Translations under genes and position numbers: made by a program
Shown here: one piece after another, positions 16,032 to 25,233 of the stretch
How the letters are laid out: every line of letters starts with the position of its first letter
Numbering within the stretch: position 1 is the stretch's first letter
NCBI RefSeq assembly: GCF_000383615.1
Contig: NZ_KB911586.1
Coordinates: 379,924 to 443,923, forward strand
From: Streptomyces canus 299MFChir4.1
GTDB taxonomy: Bacteria; Actinomycetota; Actinomycetes; Streptomycetales; Streptomycetaceae
Direction: 5' to 3'
Length of the DNA stretch: 64,000 nucleotides
Notes under the pieces: generated by a model
What the model saw: only the letters and a program-made list of their open reading frames with translations
Databases searched by the model: none
What the model was told of the DNA's origin: nothing

Positions 16032-16876
16032 CGCGGGCTCGTCGAAAGGGCTCCTCCAGGGGTCTTCACGCCGTGCACGCGCGCGTACTCGGCTGCCAGC
16101 CAGGGGCCGAGGTCGTCGACATACGTGCGCAGTACGGCAAGGTCGGCGGTCGGGGTGTGGCCCAGGGCGGACGCCGTTCGCAGTTGGCCGGCGCGCTCCG
16201 GGTGGTACGCGGCCAAGACCTCCGCCATCTCTCCCAGGTCGCTCGTCCAGCCGTTCCAGCGGGGCATGACCAGGGTGAACGCGGTGCGGACCAGGTGGCC
16301 GGAGATGAAGCGGACGAGGCGGGTCCGGGTCTTGTCCGAGTCCGCCGTGCCGATCCGTTCGCGCCAGCGGGGGAGCAGGGCGGCGAGGTCGCCGTTCGTC
16401 TCGCGGGCCAGGAGGGAGTCGGGGCGGTAGCGCGGCAGGTACTCCGCCAGGTCGTCGCCCAGCAGCGGGGTGCACAGACAGGCCACGAACCAGCCCATGT
16501 CGTGGCGTTCCAGGTCGCTCAGCAGGACGTCTCGGCCGTACAGCAGCGTTCCGACGCCGTCGATCTGCGGGAACTCCTTGTCCAGGGCCTCCCCGAGTTC
16601 CCGTAGGCCCTCCCGGTCCGCGTCGGTCGGCTCGTCCCGCAGGGCGAGCAGGAGGTCGAGGTAGCTGCGGCCCACGCGCGCGGTGCCGCGCGGAATCGAG
16701 CCGTAGAGGTACGCGCTGTGCAGCCGCGGCCCGAACAGGTCCAGCACCCGGTCGCGGGCGGCGGCGACGACCGGGCGGAAGGGCTGCGGGATCCGCCCGA
16801 GGGAGCCCTCGCGTTCGATGTGGCCCTGGGCATCGAGTCCCTTGGGGGCGACGGGGGGAACTGTTTCGGCGGCCAT
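16028..16876 (-). CDS. Nucleotidyltransferase-fold protein with eroded active site
   Basis: The 282-residue protein has an NT-fold start (LHSAYLYGSIPRGTARVGRS, YLDLLLAL) at about 52-80. The usual GS-x-DxD pattern has become GS followed by SYLD, so one of the two metal-binding Asp residues is lost. It may still bind nucleotides or be inactive. The second half is helical, like aminoglycoside nucleotidyltransferases. It is a conserved core gene with unknown substrate. I would not call resistance. Confidence 0.7.
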   Translation of the reverse strand: MAAETVPPVAPKGLDAQGHIEREGSLGRIPQPFRPVVAAARDRVLDLFGPRLHSAYLYGSIPRGTARVGRSYLDLLLALRDEPTDADREGLRELGEALDKEFPQIDGVGTLLYGRDVLLSDLERHDMGWFVACLCTPLLGDDLAEYLPRYRPDSLLARETNGDLAALLPRWRERIGTADSDKTRTRLVRFISGHLVRTAFTLVMPRWNGWTSDLGEMAEVLAAYHPERAGQLRTASALGHTPTADLAVLRTYVDDLGPWLAAEYARVHGVKTPGGALSTSPR

Positions 16877-17198
16877 GCGATCAATTTGCCCGGGGGTGGG
16901 ACCGTGGGCAGCTCATTTACGGCCCTGGGCGGGCCGTGTGGGGCCGAACGTGGTCAGCGCCACCGAAGACGCGTGGACGGTGCGGGTCGCCGCCGGAGGC
17001 GCGCCTCACGACGATCACGTCACCGGACGCAGCGGAACTCTCGGGTGCGGCTCCGGTCCGTGACCGTCCGGTCGGGCGGGTGCGACGGTCCACCGTCTTC
17101 GTCCTCGTACGTCCCGCCCCCGGCCGTACGCGAAGGGCCCCGCCGTGTGGCAGGGCCCCTCTGCGTCGCTGTTCTATGTCGTTCGTACGGTCATGCGC
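16877..17198. other. Intergenic region with the crp terminator
   Basis: These 322 bases contain no recognisable gene. They carry the promoter side of the nucleotidyltransferase gene and the terminator of crp. Confidence 0.6.
17135..17158 (-). terminator. Terminator of crp
   Basis: GGGCCCCGCC and GGCAGGGCCC form a 10-base stem with one mismatch and a four-base loop, about 40 bases past the crp stop. Confidence 0.6.
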
Positions 17199-17873
17199 TC
17201 ACCGCGAGCGCTTGGCGAGCCTCTCGACGTCCAGGAGGATCACCGCGCGGGCCTCCAGGCGCAGCCAGCCGCGCTGGGCGAAGTCCGCGAGGGCCTTGTT
17301 GACGGTCTCGCGGGAGGCGCCGACCAGTTGGGCAAGTTCCTCCTGCGTGAGGTCGTGGACGACATGGATGCCCTCCTCGGACTGCACGCCGAAGCGGCGG
17401 GAGAGGTCGAGCAGCGCGCGGGCGACGCGGCCCGGCACGTCCGAGAAGACCAGGTCGGACATCTGGTCGTTGGTCCTGCGCAGCCGTCGCGCGATGGCGC
17501 GCAGGAGCGCGGAGGCCACCTCGGGACGCGCGCTGAGCCAGGGCTGGAGGTCGCCGTGCCCGAGGCCGAGCAGCTTGACCTCGGTCAGCGCGGTGGCGGT
17601 CGCCGTGCGCGGGCCCGGGTCGAAGAGCGACAGCTCGCCGATGAGTTCGCCGGGGCCGAGAACGGCCAGCATGTTCTCGCGACCGTCGGGTGAGGTGCGG
17701 TGGAGCTTCACCTTGCCCTCGGTGACCGCGTAGAGACGGTCGCCCGGGTCGCCCTCGTGGAACAGGGAGTCGCCACGCGCGAGAGTCACCTCACTCATGG
17801 AGGCGCGCAGTTCCGCGGACTGCTCGTCGTCGAGTGCCGCGAAGAGCGGGTTGCGCCGCAGAACGTCGTCCAC
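17199..17873 (-). CDS. crp: Crp family cAMP-dependent transcription regulator
   Basis: The GTG at 17873 gives 224 residues, the standard Crp length. The cyclic-nucleotide domain shows GDSLFHEGDPGDRLY, then GELIGELSLFDPGPRTATA with the phosphate-binding Arg. A long dimer helix follows, and the C-terminal HTH carries HDLTQEELAQLVGASRETVN. Streptomyces Crp controls spore germination, growth and antibiotic synthesis with cAMP. It stands alone, divergent from nth across a 207-base gap with the control region. Confidence 0.95.
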   Translation of the reverse strand: MDDVLRRNPLFAALDDEQSAELRASMSEVTLARGDSLFHEGDPGDRLYAVTEGKVKLHRTSPDGRENMLAVLGPGELIGELSLFDPGPRTATATALTEVKLLGLGHGDLQPWLSARPEVASALLRAIARRLRRTNDQMSDLVFSDVPGRVARALLDLSRRFGVQSEEGIHVVHDLTQEELAQLVGASRETVNKALADFAQRGWLRLEARAVILLDVERLAKRSR

Positions 17874-18080
17874 GAGTTCTCTCCTTGTCGACCTGCTCAG
17901 GGGATCTTGTTCCCCCTTGGTACCAGGGGAACCCGGTGCCCATTTTGCCGGACGGTCCAAACAGTGTGATCTGTCACAAGGATGCCGCACACATGTCCCG
18001 GGGTAAGCGGCAGGGGTCCAATTGGGGGCCGGTCTTCGGGGTCCGGGGCGGATGTCAGTGCCGGGCTCTAGGCTGGCCGG

Positions 18081-19166
18081 GTGTCCAAAACGCCGGTGAG
18101 AGCACAGGCCAAGGGGGCTGGGCGGGTGGTTGCCCGTCGGGATTCCGCTCTGGGCGAACAGGGCGTCGGGGGCGGAAAGAAAACGGCAAAAGCGGCAGGG
18201 AAGGCTCCGGTGGAGAAGAGGGCTTCGGCGAAGAAGGCGGCAAAGAAGGCGACGGAGACGGCGGCCAAAAAGGCGGCTCCCGTGCGGAAGGCCGCCGCCG
18301 TGAAGAAGGCGGTCGTCGCACCCGAGAAGGCGTCGGCTCCGGTGAAGAAGGCGTCGGCCACGAAGAAGGTTGCCCCGAAGCCGCCGAGGAACGAGTCGCA
18401 GACCGCCCTCGTCCGCCGCGCCCGGCGCATCAACCGCGAGCTCGCGGAGGTGTTCCCGTACGCCCACCCCGAGTTGGACTTCGAGAATCCCTTCCAGTTG
18501 ATCGTGGCGACGGTCCTGTCCGCGCAGACCACCGACCTGAGGGTCAATCAGACGACTCCCGCGCTGTTCGCCAAGTACCCGACTCCCGAGGACCTGGCCG
18601 CGGCCAACCCCGAGGAGGTCGAGGAGATCCTCCGGCCGACCGGGTTCTTCCGGGCCAAGACCAAGTCGGTGATAGGGCTGTCCAAGGCCCTCGTGGAGAA
18701 CTTCGGCGGAGAGGTCCCGGGGCGGCTCGACGACCTCGTCACGCTGCCCGGTGTGGGCCGCAAGACCGCCTTCGTCGTCCTCGGCAACGCCTTCGGGCGG
18801 CCCGGCATCACCGCTGACACGCACTTCATGCGGCTGGTCAGGCGCTGGCAGTGGACCGACGAGACGGACCCGGACAAGATCGAGGCCGCCGTCTCCGCGC
18901 TCTTCCCGAAGAGTGACTGGACGGACCTGTCGCACCACGTCATCTGGCACGGCCGCCGCATCTGCCACGCCCGCAAGCCCGCCTGCGGCGCCTGCCCCAT
19001 CGCTCCGCTCTGCCCGGCCTACGGCGAGGGCGAGACGGACCCGGAGAAGGCGCAGAAGCTCCTCAAGTACGAGAAGGGCGGCTTCCCGGGCCAGCGACTG
19101 AACCCCCCGCAGGCCTACCTGGACGCGGGCGGCAAGGCCGCGCCGCCCCTGGGGGCCACGGGGTGA
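18081..19166 (+). CDS. nth: Endonuclease III with Lys/Ala-rich N-terminal tail
   Basis: The catalytic part (about residue 105 onward) is a complete Nth. It has [14 protein letters not shown], the helix-hairpin-helix LPGVGRKTA with the catalytic Lys, and the Asp of [10 protein letters not shown]. The 4Fe-4S motif is C-x6-C-x2-C-x5-C ([17 protein letters not shown]). It is a glycosylase/AP lyase that removes oxidised pyrimidines. The first 105 or so residues are low complexity, with AKKAAKKAT- and VKKA-type repeats like the tail of histone H1 or actinobacterial HupS. This tail is absent from E. coli Nth and probably holds the enzyme on DNA. The start is GTG 18081; a shorter start would only trim the tail. 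Confidence 0.93.
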   Translation: MSKTPVRAQAKGAGRVVARRDSALGEQGVGGGKKTAKAAGKAPVEKRASAKKAAKKATETAAKKAAPVRKAAAVKKAVVAPEKASAPVKKASATKKVAPKPPRNESQTALVRRARRINRELAEVFPYAHPELDFENPFQLIVATVLSAQTTDLRVNQTTPALFAKYPTPEDLAAANPEEVEEILRPTGFFRAKTKSVIGLSKALVENFGGEVPGRLDDLVTLPGVGRKTAFVVLGNAFGRPGITADTHFMRLVRRWQWTDETDPDKIEAAVSALFPKSDWTDLSHHVIWHGRRICHARKPACGACPIAPLCPAYGEGETDPEKAQKLLKYEKGGFPGQRLNPPQAYLDAGGKAAPPLGATG

Positions 19167-19827
19167 GGACGCGGACGGCGTGGCGGGGAGGACCGGCACG
19201 GGCCGGCGGGCCACAGCATCGGATCGCCGCGGGCACCCGTGCCGTGCCACGGGTCGGATCACCCTGGACCGAGCCGCGCGGAGCGGGGGCGCCGGTAAGG
19301 GGCGGTCGGGCGGGCCTGCGGGACCCGTGGGACGGTCGGGCGGCGTCGCGCTGCGGGTCGAGTGGGCGTTGCTGTAGGGCTGGAGTACTGGATCGGGCGC
19401 GGGAGCCGGGCCGGGCGGTAGTGCCGCGGCGGGCAGGAGCGCTGAGTTGGGCCGGTATCTCCGGTCGGGCGGTAGCCCCGGGCCGGCCGTCAGGAGAGCA
19501 GCGTCGAGCCGGAGCATCCGGTCGGGCGGCTGAGGCCGACCGGGCGGAAGAAGCTGGCGGGACCGGAGAACCGGCCCGGACCGGAGAACCGGCCCGGACC
19601 GGAGAACCGGCCCGGACCGGAGAACCGGCCCGGACCGGAGAGCTGCGCCGGGCCCAGGCCCTGCGCCGGACCACGGCGCTGAGCCGGCCCGACGCTCCAA
19701 CCCCGGTCGGGGTGCCGGCCCGGGCCCAGTCGGGTGAGCGGCCGTGGCTGTCGGACCGGTGCCGTGCCCGGGCGGAACGATCTAGGGGCCGTCAGGCGTT
19801 GGGCTGTGCAGAACGACGGGGGTGGCG
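19167..19827. other. Gene-free region with tandem repeats downstream of nth
   Basis: The 661 bases are extremely GC-rich. Reading frames are open on both strands only because stop codons are rare, and translations are Arg/Gly/Pro low complexity with no family signature. It contains the 18-bp tandem array described separately. Confidence 0.6.
19560..19641 (+). repeat. Tandem array of an 18-bp unit
   Basis: GGACCGGAGAACCGGCCC is repeated four times exactly (19560-19631), then a partial fifth copy decays. Each unit is itself partly palindromic (CCGG). Confidence 0.9.
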
Positions 19828-20517
19828 ATGACTCGGGCGAGCCATACGGAGGGCGTGACGCTGAGCAAGGACGGGCTGCCGGCCTGGCTGGATCCGGTGG
19901 TGCACGCCGTGGAGACGGTCGAGCCGCTCCAGCTGAGCCGCTTCCTGCCGCCCGCGGACGGCGCGGGGCGGCAGTCCGCGGTGCTGATCCTGTTCGGGGA
20001 GGGCGAGCGCGGGCCCGAGCTGCTGCTCATGGAGCGGGCGAGTTCGCTCAGGTCGCACGCCGGGCAGCCGTCGTTCCCCGGCGGCGCGCTCGACCCGGAG
20101 GACGGCGACCCGAAGGGCGACGGGCCGCTCAGGGCCGCCCTGCGCGAGGCCGAGGAGGAGACGGGCCTCGACCCCTCGGGTGTCCAGCTCTTCGGCGTGC
20201 TGCCCAAGCTGTACATCCCGGTCAGCGGCTTCGTGGTGACCCCGGTGCTGGGCTGGTGGCGCCGGCCGACCCCGGTCGGGGTCGTCGATCCGAACGAGAC
20301 CGCCCGCGTCTTCACGGTTCCCGTGGCGGATCTCACGGACCCCGACAACCGTGCGACGACCGTCCACCCCAGCGGACACCGAGGTCCGGCATTTCTGGTC
20401 GAATCGGCCCTGGTGTGGGGCTTCACCGCCGGAATCATCGACCGGATCCTGCACTACGCGGGCTGGGAGCGCCCCTGGGACCGCGAGAAGCAGGTCCCGC
20501 TCGACTGGCGCGCATGA
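19828..20517 (+). CDS. CoA pyrophosphatase-type NUDIX hydrolase
   Basis: The ATG at 19828 gives 229 residues. The NUDIX box is complete (GGALDPEDGDPKGDGPLRAA, LREAEEETGL), preceded by the LRSHAGQPSFPGG motif found in CoA-cleaving NudL/NUDT7-type enzymes. It probably hydrolyses CoA or its derivatives to phosphopantetheine and 3',5'-ADP. GGGGGTGG lies just before the start. The MarP-like protease gene follows 90 bases later on the same strand. Confidence 0.85.
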   Translation: MTRASHTEGVTLSKDGLPAWLDPVVHAVETVEPLQLSRFLPPADGAGRQSAVLILFGEGERGPELLLMERASSLRSHAGQPSFPGGALDPEDGDPKGDGPLRAALREAEEETGLDPSGVQLFGVLPKLYIPVSGFVVTPVLGWWRRPTPVGVVDPNETARVFTVPVADLTDPDNRATTVHPSGHRGPAFLVESALVWGFTAGIIDRILHYAGWERPWDREKQVPLDWRA

Positions 20518-20607
20518 CAGGGTGGCGTCCGTGCTGTGTCTTCCCGGGGCAGCCCCCGGCCGGCCGACCTGTGGGGAACGCGAAGTGATGAGGCGAGGCT
20601 CGAACCG

Positions 20608-21807
20608 GTGAACGTGCTGGACATCCTGTTGCTGGTCGCCGCCGTCTGGTTCGCGATCGTCGGCTACCGCCAGGGCTTCGTCGTAGGCATCCTGTCGGTG
20701 ATCGGGTTCCTGGGCGGCGGTCTCGTCGCCGTCTACACCCTTCCCGTCATCTGGGACGCGGTGACCGACCACGCGGAGGTCGGCACGGTCGCCGCCGTCG
20801 TCGGCGTCGTCATCGTGATCGTCTGCGCCTCCGTCGGCCAGGCCCTGACCACCCATCTCGGCAACAAGCTGCGCCGGTACATCACCTGGTCGCCCGCGCG
20901 TGCCGTCGACGCCACCGGCGGCGCCCTGGTGAACGTCGTGGCGATGCTCCTGGTGGCCTGGCTGATCGGTGCCATGCTCGCGCAGACCACGATGTCCACG
21001 GTCGGCAAGGAGGTGCGCGGTTCCAAGGTGCTCCTCGGTGTCCAGGAAGTGCTGCCCTCCGACGCGGACACCTGGTTCAAGGACTTCACCTCGGTCCTCG
21101 CGGACAACGGCTTCCCCCAGGTCTTCAGCCCGTTCTCCAACGAGCCCATCAAAGAGGTCCAGCCGCCCGACCCCAAGCTCGCGCACAGCGCCGTCGCCAC
21201 CCGCGCCCAGCGCTCCATCGTCAAGGTCATGGGCACCGCGCAGAGCTGCGGCAAGGTCCTGGAGGGCACCGGCTTCGTCTTCGGGGACCGCCGTGTCATG
21301 ACCAACGCCCATGTCGTCGGCGGCGTCGACGAGCCCACGGTCCAGATAGGCGGCGAGGGCAGGAAGCACGACGCCACGGTGGTCCTCTACGACTGGCAGC
21401 GCGACATCGCCGTCCTGGACGTGCCCGATCTGGACGCGCCCGCGCTGAAGTTCACGTCCGAGGACGCCGCCAGCGGGGACAGCGCGATCGTCGCGGGCTT
21501 CCCGGAGAACGGCTCGTACGACGTCCGCTCCGCGCGCGTGCGCGGGCGCATCGACGCCCACGGACCGGACATCTACCACCGCGGCACCGTCGACCGCGAC
21601 GTCTACTCCCTCTTCGCGACCGTCCGCCAGGGCAACTCCGGCGGTCCGCTGCTGACCCCGCAGGGCAGGGTCTACGGCGTGGTCTTCGCGAAGTCGCTCG
21701 ACGACCCCGACACCGGGTACGCGCTCACCGCGGACGAGATCCAGGAGGACATCGTCAAGGGGCGCACCGCGAACCAGCAGGTGGACAGCGACAGCTGCGC
21801 GCTGTGA
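20608..21807 (+). CDS. MarP-like membrane serine protease (CvpA domain + trypsin domain)
   Basis: The GTG start at 20608 gives 399 residues. The first 135 or so residues form four membrane helices of the CvpA/colicin V type (LLLVAAVWFAIVGYRQGFVV). A periplasmic-side trypsin-like domain follows with the triad His in TNAHVVGG, Asp in DIAVLDVP and Ser in GNSGGPLL. Two cysteines near the domain edges (QSCGK and DSCAL) could form a redox bond, as in mycobacterial MarP, which protects cells from acid and oxidative stress. The protease is complete. Confidence 0.88.
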   Translation: MNVLDILLLVAAVWFAIVGYRQGFVVGILSVIGFLGGGLVAVYTLPVIWDAVTDHAEVGTVAAVVGVVIVIVCASVGQALTTHLGNKLRRYITWSPARAVDATGGALVNVVAMLLVAWLIGAMLAQTTMSTVGKEVRGSKVLLGVQEVLPSDADTWFKDFTSVLADNGFPQVFSPFSNEPIKEVQPPDPKLAHSAVATRAQRSIVKVMGTAQSCGKVLEGTGFVFGDRRVMTNAHVVGGVDEPTVQIGGEGRKHDATVVLYDWQRDIAVLDVPDLDAPALKFTSEDAASGDSAIVAGFPENGSYDVRSARVRGRIDAHGPDIYHRGTVDRDVYSLFATVRQGNSGGPLLTPQGRVYGVVFAKSLDDPDTGYALTADEIQEDIVKGRTANQQVDSDSCAL

Positions 21808-22142
21808 GAGGCGTCGGGCGACGGGTGCGTCAGCCCCGGGGGTGACGCAGGCGTACCGAGACCCAGCGGGCTCGGCGGCGCAGGATGCGCGGGATGCCCA
21901 CCCTCAGATCCGTGCCGCCCGGCAGTTGCGGGGCACCGCCCTGATGGTGGGAGCTCAGGGCAGCGCCCGAGCGTCGATTGCGTGCCACGTCACCGTAGTC
22001 GTGCGTCCAGCCCATACCCGGACGTGTGCCCCTGCCCCAAGGTCGATAACCGCCCCCACGCCCCCCAATTGGCCTATGCGCCGGGCAAGTGGCCGTTCGT
22101 AGGACAGGTGTTCAGATCCGGATACCGGGCGCGACACTTCGG
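21808..22142. other. Intergenic region between two convergent genes
   Basis: The first part carries a hairpin (TGCGTCA 21826-21832 pairing with TGACGCA 21843-21849, with CCCC/GGGG inside) that should end the protease transcript. A minus-strand frame at 21830-22015 could encode 50-60 Arg-rich residues, but it has no ribosome site or recognisable family, so I do not call it. Confidence 0.5.
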
Positions 22143-23084
22143 TCACCGATCGGGTTCGGGATCCTTCAGCCAATTGATCAGTTCTGTCGAGAAGGCGACC
22201 GGATCCTCCTCGTGCGGGAAGTGCCCCAGGCCGTCGAACAGCCGCCAGCGGTACGGCGCTTCGACGTACTCCCCGGATCCGGCCGCACTGCGCGTCCGCA
22301 TCACCGGGTCGAGGGAGCCGTGCAGATGAAGGGTCGGCACACGCACGGGCCGCTTCATGCGCCGGTTGAACTGGATCCCGTCGGGACGGGCCATCGACCG
22401 CACCATCCAGCGGTACGGCTCGACCGAGCAGTGCGCCGTCGAGGGGATGCACATCGCCGCGCGGTACGTCTCCACCGCCTCGTCGTCCGGCAGCCGCGGG
22501 CCGGACCAGTCCCGGATCAGCTCGGCGACCAGCGCGCCGTCGTCCGCGGTCAGCTGCCGCTCGGGCAGCCACGGCCGCTGGAATCCCCAGATGTAGGAGC
22601 CGGCCCGCGTCTGCTTGACGTCCGAGAGCATCGCCGAGCGCCAGCGCCGGGGATGCGGCATCGAGGCGACCGCGAGCCGTCGTACGAGCTTGGGACGCAT
22701 CGCGGCCGCCGTCCACGCCAGATAGCCGCCCAGGTCATGGCCGACCAGCGCGGCGTCCGGCTCGCCGAGGGAGCGGATCACGCCGGTGACGTCGAGGGCG
22801 AGGTTGGCCGGGTCGTAGCCGCGCGGGGTGCGGTCGCTGCCGCCGACGCCGCGAAGGTCCATGGCCACGGCCCGGAAGCCGGCATCCGCGAGCGCCTCCA
22901 GCTGGTGGCGCCAGGTCCACCAGAACTGGGGGAAGCCGTGCAGGAACATCACGAGCGGTCCGTCGCCCAGTTCGGCGATGTGGAAGCGCGCGCCGTTGGC
23001 CGCCACGTCCCGGTGCGTCCAGGGACCGTCGGGCCGTACGAGAGAGGCGGGCTGCTGCGCCGAAGGGGCGGCGGGATCGGTCAT
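22143..23084 (-). CDS. Alpha/beta hydrolase (epoxide hydrolase-like)
   Basis: The 313-residue protein has the hydrolase fold motifs HGFPQFWWTWRHQ, DLRGVGGSD, the nucleophile elbow VGHDLGGYLAW and a late GHFPHEE histidine. The nucleophile in GHDLGG is Asp, as in epoxide hydrolases and haloalkane dehalogenases rather than esterases. Two tyrosines expected for epoxide opening cannot be placed with certainty. The start codon overlaps the stop of the Holin-X gene (ATGA). Confidence 0.85.
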   Translation of the reverse strand: MTDPAAPSAQQPASLVRPDGPWTHRDVAANGARFHIAELGDGPLVMFLHGFPQFWWTWRHQLEALADAGFRAVAMDLRGVGGSDRTPRGYDPANLALDVTGVIRSLGEPDAALVGHDLGGYLAWTAAAMRPKLVRRLAVASMPHPRRWRSAMLSDVKQTRAGSYIWGFQRPWLPERQLTADDGALVAELIRDWSGPRLPDDEAVETYRAAMCIPSTAHCSVEPYRWMVRSMARPDGIQFNRRMKRPVRVPTLHLHGSLDPVMRTRSAAGSGEYVEAPYRWRLFDGLGHFPHEEDPVAFSTELINWLKDPEPDR

Positions 23085-23587
23085 GACGACGAGCGTGCCA
23101 CAGCCTCGATGGCCTTCGACTCCCGGACCCGCTCCTCCAGGGCCTTGTTGTCGTTGCCGGGACGCGGGTGCGGCTTGGCGTTCTGCAGCACGCCGGCCGT
23201 CTCCTTCATCGAGGCGGCGACCTTCTGCGGGCCCTTGCTCTTCTGCGCCTTCTTCGCGAAGACGACACCGATCAGCGCGAGGACGAGCGCGACCAGGACG
23301 TTGGCGGCGAAGGACAGCAGGAAGCAGACCGCGAGGTTCCAGTCGCTCCAGGTCCGGATGCCGTACGCCAGCGCGAAGTTGAGCATCGGCAGGGAGAACA
23401 GCAGGACCCCGCCGGCCACGCTGAACGCGCCGCCGCTCATCGCGCCCTTCTTGACGTCCTGCTTGAGCTGCGCCTTCGCCAGCGCGATCTCGTCGTGCAC
23501 CAGGGCCGACATCTCGGTCGTCGCCGAGGCGAACAGCTGGCCGATGCTGCGTTCGGCGCCGACCGGGCTGCCGTCGGGTGCGCTCAT
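23081..23587 (-). CDS. Actinobacterial Holin-X family membrane protein
   Basis: The ATG at 23587 has GAGGGAGA six bases upstream and gives 168 residues. SIGQLFASATTEMSALVHDE is followed by LAKAQLKQDVKKG and two membrane helices (about 55-80 and 90-120). This is the phage holin/YqjD-like family common in Actinobacteria. It is a chromosomal membrane protein of unknown role, with no lysis function implied. It is cotranslated with the alpha/beta hydrolase and follows nhaA on the same strand. Confidence 0.82.
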   Translation of the reverse strand: MSAPDGSPVGAERSIGQLFASATTEMSALVHDEIALAKAQLKQDVKKGAMSGGAFSVAGGVLLFSLPMLNFALAYGIRTWSDWNLAVCFLLSFAANVLVALVLALIGVVFAKKAQKSKGPQKVAASMKETAGVLQNAKPHPRPGNDNKALEERVRESKAIEAVARSSS

Positions 23588-23663
23588 CGCGGTCTCCCTC
23601 TTCACTGACTCTGTATGGGTCGTGACTGTGTATGGGCCGTGTCTTTTGTACCGTCCCGTCAGA

Positions 23664-25082
23664 TCATGCCCGACGGTTGTCCTCCTCGCCTGCCCCGCCC
23701 GTCACTTCGGCAAGCCGCTCGGCCGTCTTGAGCTCGGCGATCCGGCGGTGCTCGGCCGCCTTGCGCTCGTAAATGGCCGCCATCCGCAGGTGGTACGCCG
23801 GGTCGTCCTCCTCGTACATGTCCGGGATGCCGTCCTGGTCGTCGTCGCGCTCCTCGGCCTCGTACAGCCTGCGGTACTTGGCGTTGCGCAGCTTCAGCAG
23901 CACCGTCGCGAGGGTGGCCGCGGTGAGCGAGCCGAGGAGTACGGCTGCCTTGACCTCGTCGGTCAGCGTCGCGTCGCCGTCGAAGGCGAGCTCCCCGATG
24001 AGCAGCGACACGGTGAAGCCGATGCCGGCCAGGGTCGCCACGGCGAACACGTCGGCCCACTGGAGGTCGTCGCTGAGCGAGGCCCGGGTGAAGCGGGCCG
24101 TCAGCCAGGTCCCGCCGAAGATGCCGAGCACCTTGCCGAGGACCAGCCCGAGGACCACGCCGAGCGTCTCCGGCTGGGTGAACACATCGCCGAGCGCGCC
24201 GCCGGAGACGGAGACGCCCGCGCTGAAGAGGGCGAAGAGCGGGACCGCCAGGCCGGCCGAGAGCGGCCGTACAAGGTGCTCGATGTGCTCGCCCGGGGAG
24301 AGCTTCTCGTCCTCCTGCCTGGTGCAGCGCAGCATGAGACCCATCGCGACGCCCGCGATCGTGGCGTGGATGCCGCTGTTGTACATCAGCGCCCAGATCA
24401 CCAGCGCGAGCGGGATGTACACGTACCACCCGCGCACGCCCTTGCGCAGGAGCGCCCAGAAGACCGCGAGGCCCACGGCGGCGCCGCCGAGTGCCACGAA
24501 ATCGATGTCGGCGGTGAAGAAGACCGCGATGATCAGGATCGCGAAGAGGTCGTCGACGACGGCGAGGGTGAGCAGGAAGGCGCGCAGCGCGCTCGGCAGC
24601 CAGGTGCCGATGACGGCGAGTACGGCGAGCGCGAAGGCGATGTCGGTGGCGGTGGGCACGGCCCAGCCGGACAGGGAGCCGCCGCCGGTGAGGTTGGTGA
24701 GCGTGTAGACGAGTGCCGGTACGGCCATGCCGCACAGGGCCGCGGCCACGGGCAGCGCGGCCGCCCTGGGGTCCTTCAGGTCACCGGCGACGAGCTCGCG
24801 CTTGAGCTCGATGCCGGCCACGAAGAAGAAGATCGCGAGGAGTCCGTCGGCGGCCCAGTGTTCGATCGACAGGTCGAGCCCGAGGGCTGCGGGGCCCAGG
24901 TGGTAATGGCTGACGCTCTCGTAACTGTCGTGCAGGGCGGGAACGTTCGCCCAGACCAGCGCGGCGACCGCGGCGAAGAGCAGCAGGACACCGCCGACCG
25001 TCTCGGTGCGCAGCGCGTCCGCGACGAAGGTCCGCTCGGTAAGGGAGAGACGTCCGAGGACCTTGCGAGTGGACGCGGGCAT
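23664..25082 (-). CDS. nhaA: Na+/H+ antiporter NhaA
   Basis: The 472-residue protein has the NhaA hallmarks. These include IEHWAADGLLAIFFFVAGIE, then ELVAGDL, and PTATDIAFALAVLAVIG, followed by VVDDLFAILIIAVF, which carries the paired ion-binding Asp residues. About 12 membrane helices are present. The C-terminal 60 residues are a charged tail (YEAEERDDDQDGIPDMYEED) longer than in E. coli, perhaps a regulatory or divalent-binding segment. It exchanges internal Na+ for protons and aids salt and pH tolerance. Confidence 0.95.
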   Translation of the reverse strand: MPASTRKVLGRLSLTERTFVADALRTETVGGVLLLFAAVAALVWANVPALHDSYESVSHYHLGPAALGLDLSIEHWAADGLLAIFFFVAGIELKRELVAGDLKDPRAAALPVAAALCGMAVPALVYTLTNLTGGGSLSGWAVPTATDIAFALAVLAVIGTWLPSALRAFLLTLAVVDDLFAILIIAVFFTADIDFVALGGAAVGLAVFWALLRKGVRGWYVYIPLALVIWALMYNSGIHATIAGVAMGLMLRCTRQEDEKLSPGEHIEHLVRPLSAGLAVPLFALFSAGVSVSGGALGDVFTQPETLGVVLGLVLGKVLGIFGGTWLTARFTRASLSDDLQWADVFAVATLAGIGFTVSLLIGELAFDGDATLTDEVKAAVLLGSLTAATLATVLLKLRNAKYRRLYEAEERDDDQDGIPDMYEEDDPAYHLRMAAIYERKAAEHRRIAELKTAERLAEVTGGAGEEDNRRA

Positions 25083-25165
25083 CAGGGGGACCTCCGGTCG
25101 GTGGGCAGGACGGGGCTACTCGCCGACCAGACTTCCCGGCACACCTTGAGGGTCACGCTGTTTTG

Positions 25166-25180
25166 TTTAGTTTACCTAAA
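25166..25180 (-). promoter_or_regulatory. Inverted repeat upstream of nhaA
   Basis: TTTAG-N5-CTAAA lies 84 bases before the nhaA start in an unusually AT-rich patch, next to the acs terminator. It could be an operator or part of the terminator tail (TTTTAGG on the minus strand). Confidence 0.3.
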
Positions 25181-25181
25181 A

Positions 25182-25215
25182 GGGGCGCCGGGCGCGCTCT
25201 CGCGCCCGGCGCCCC
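25182..25215 (-). terminator. Terminator of acs
   Basis: A perfect 15-base stem (GGGGCGCCGGGCGCG with its complement) and four-base loop stand 19 bases past the acs stop, followed on the minus strand by TTTTAGG. Confidence 0.85.
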
Positions 25216-25233
25216 CCTTGTTCAAGAAGCCGC

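Noticed and set aside
16028..16876. Aminoglycoside resistance nucleotidyltransferase
   Set aside because: Only the fold start is similar, an active-site Asp is missing, and the gene lies in the conserved core.
19163..19831. 222-codon frame containing the 18-bp array
   Set aside because: Arg/Gly/Ala repeats only; both strands are equally open, so I treat it as non-coding.
21830..22015. Possible 61-residue protein on the minus strand
   Set aside because: There is no ribosome site or family resemblance, and the frame includes the marP-like terminator hairpin.
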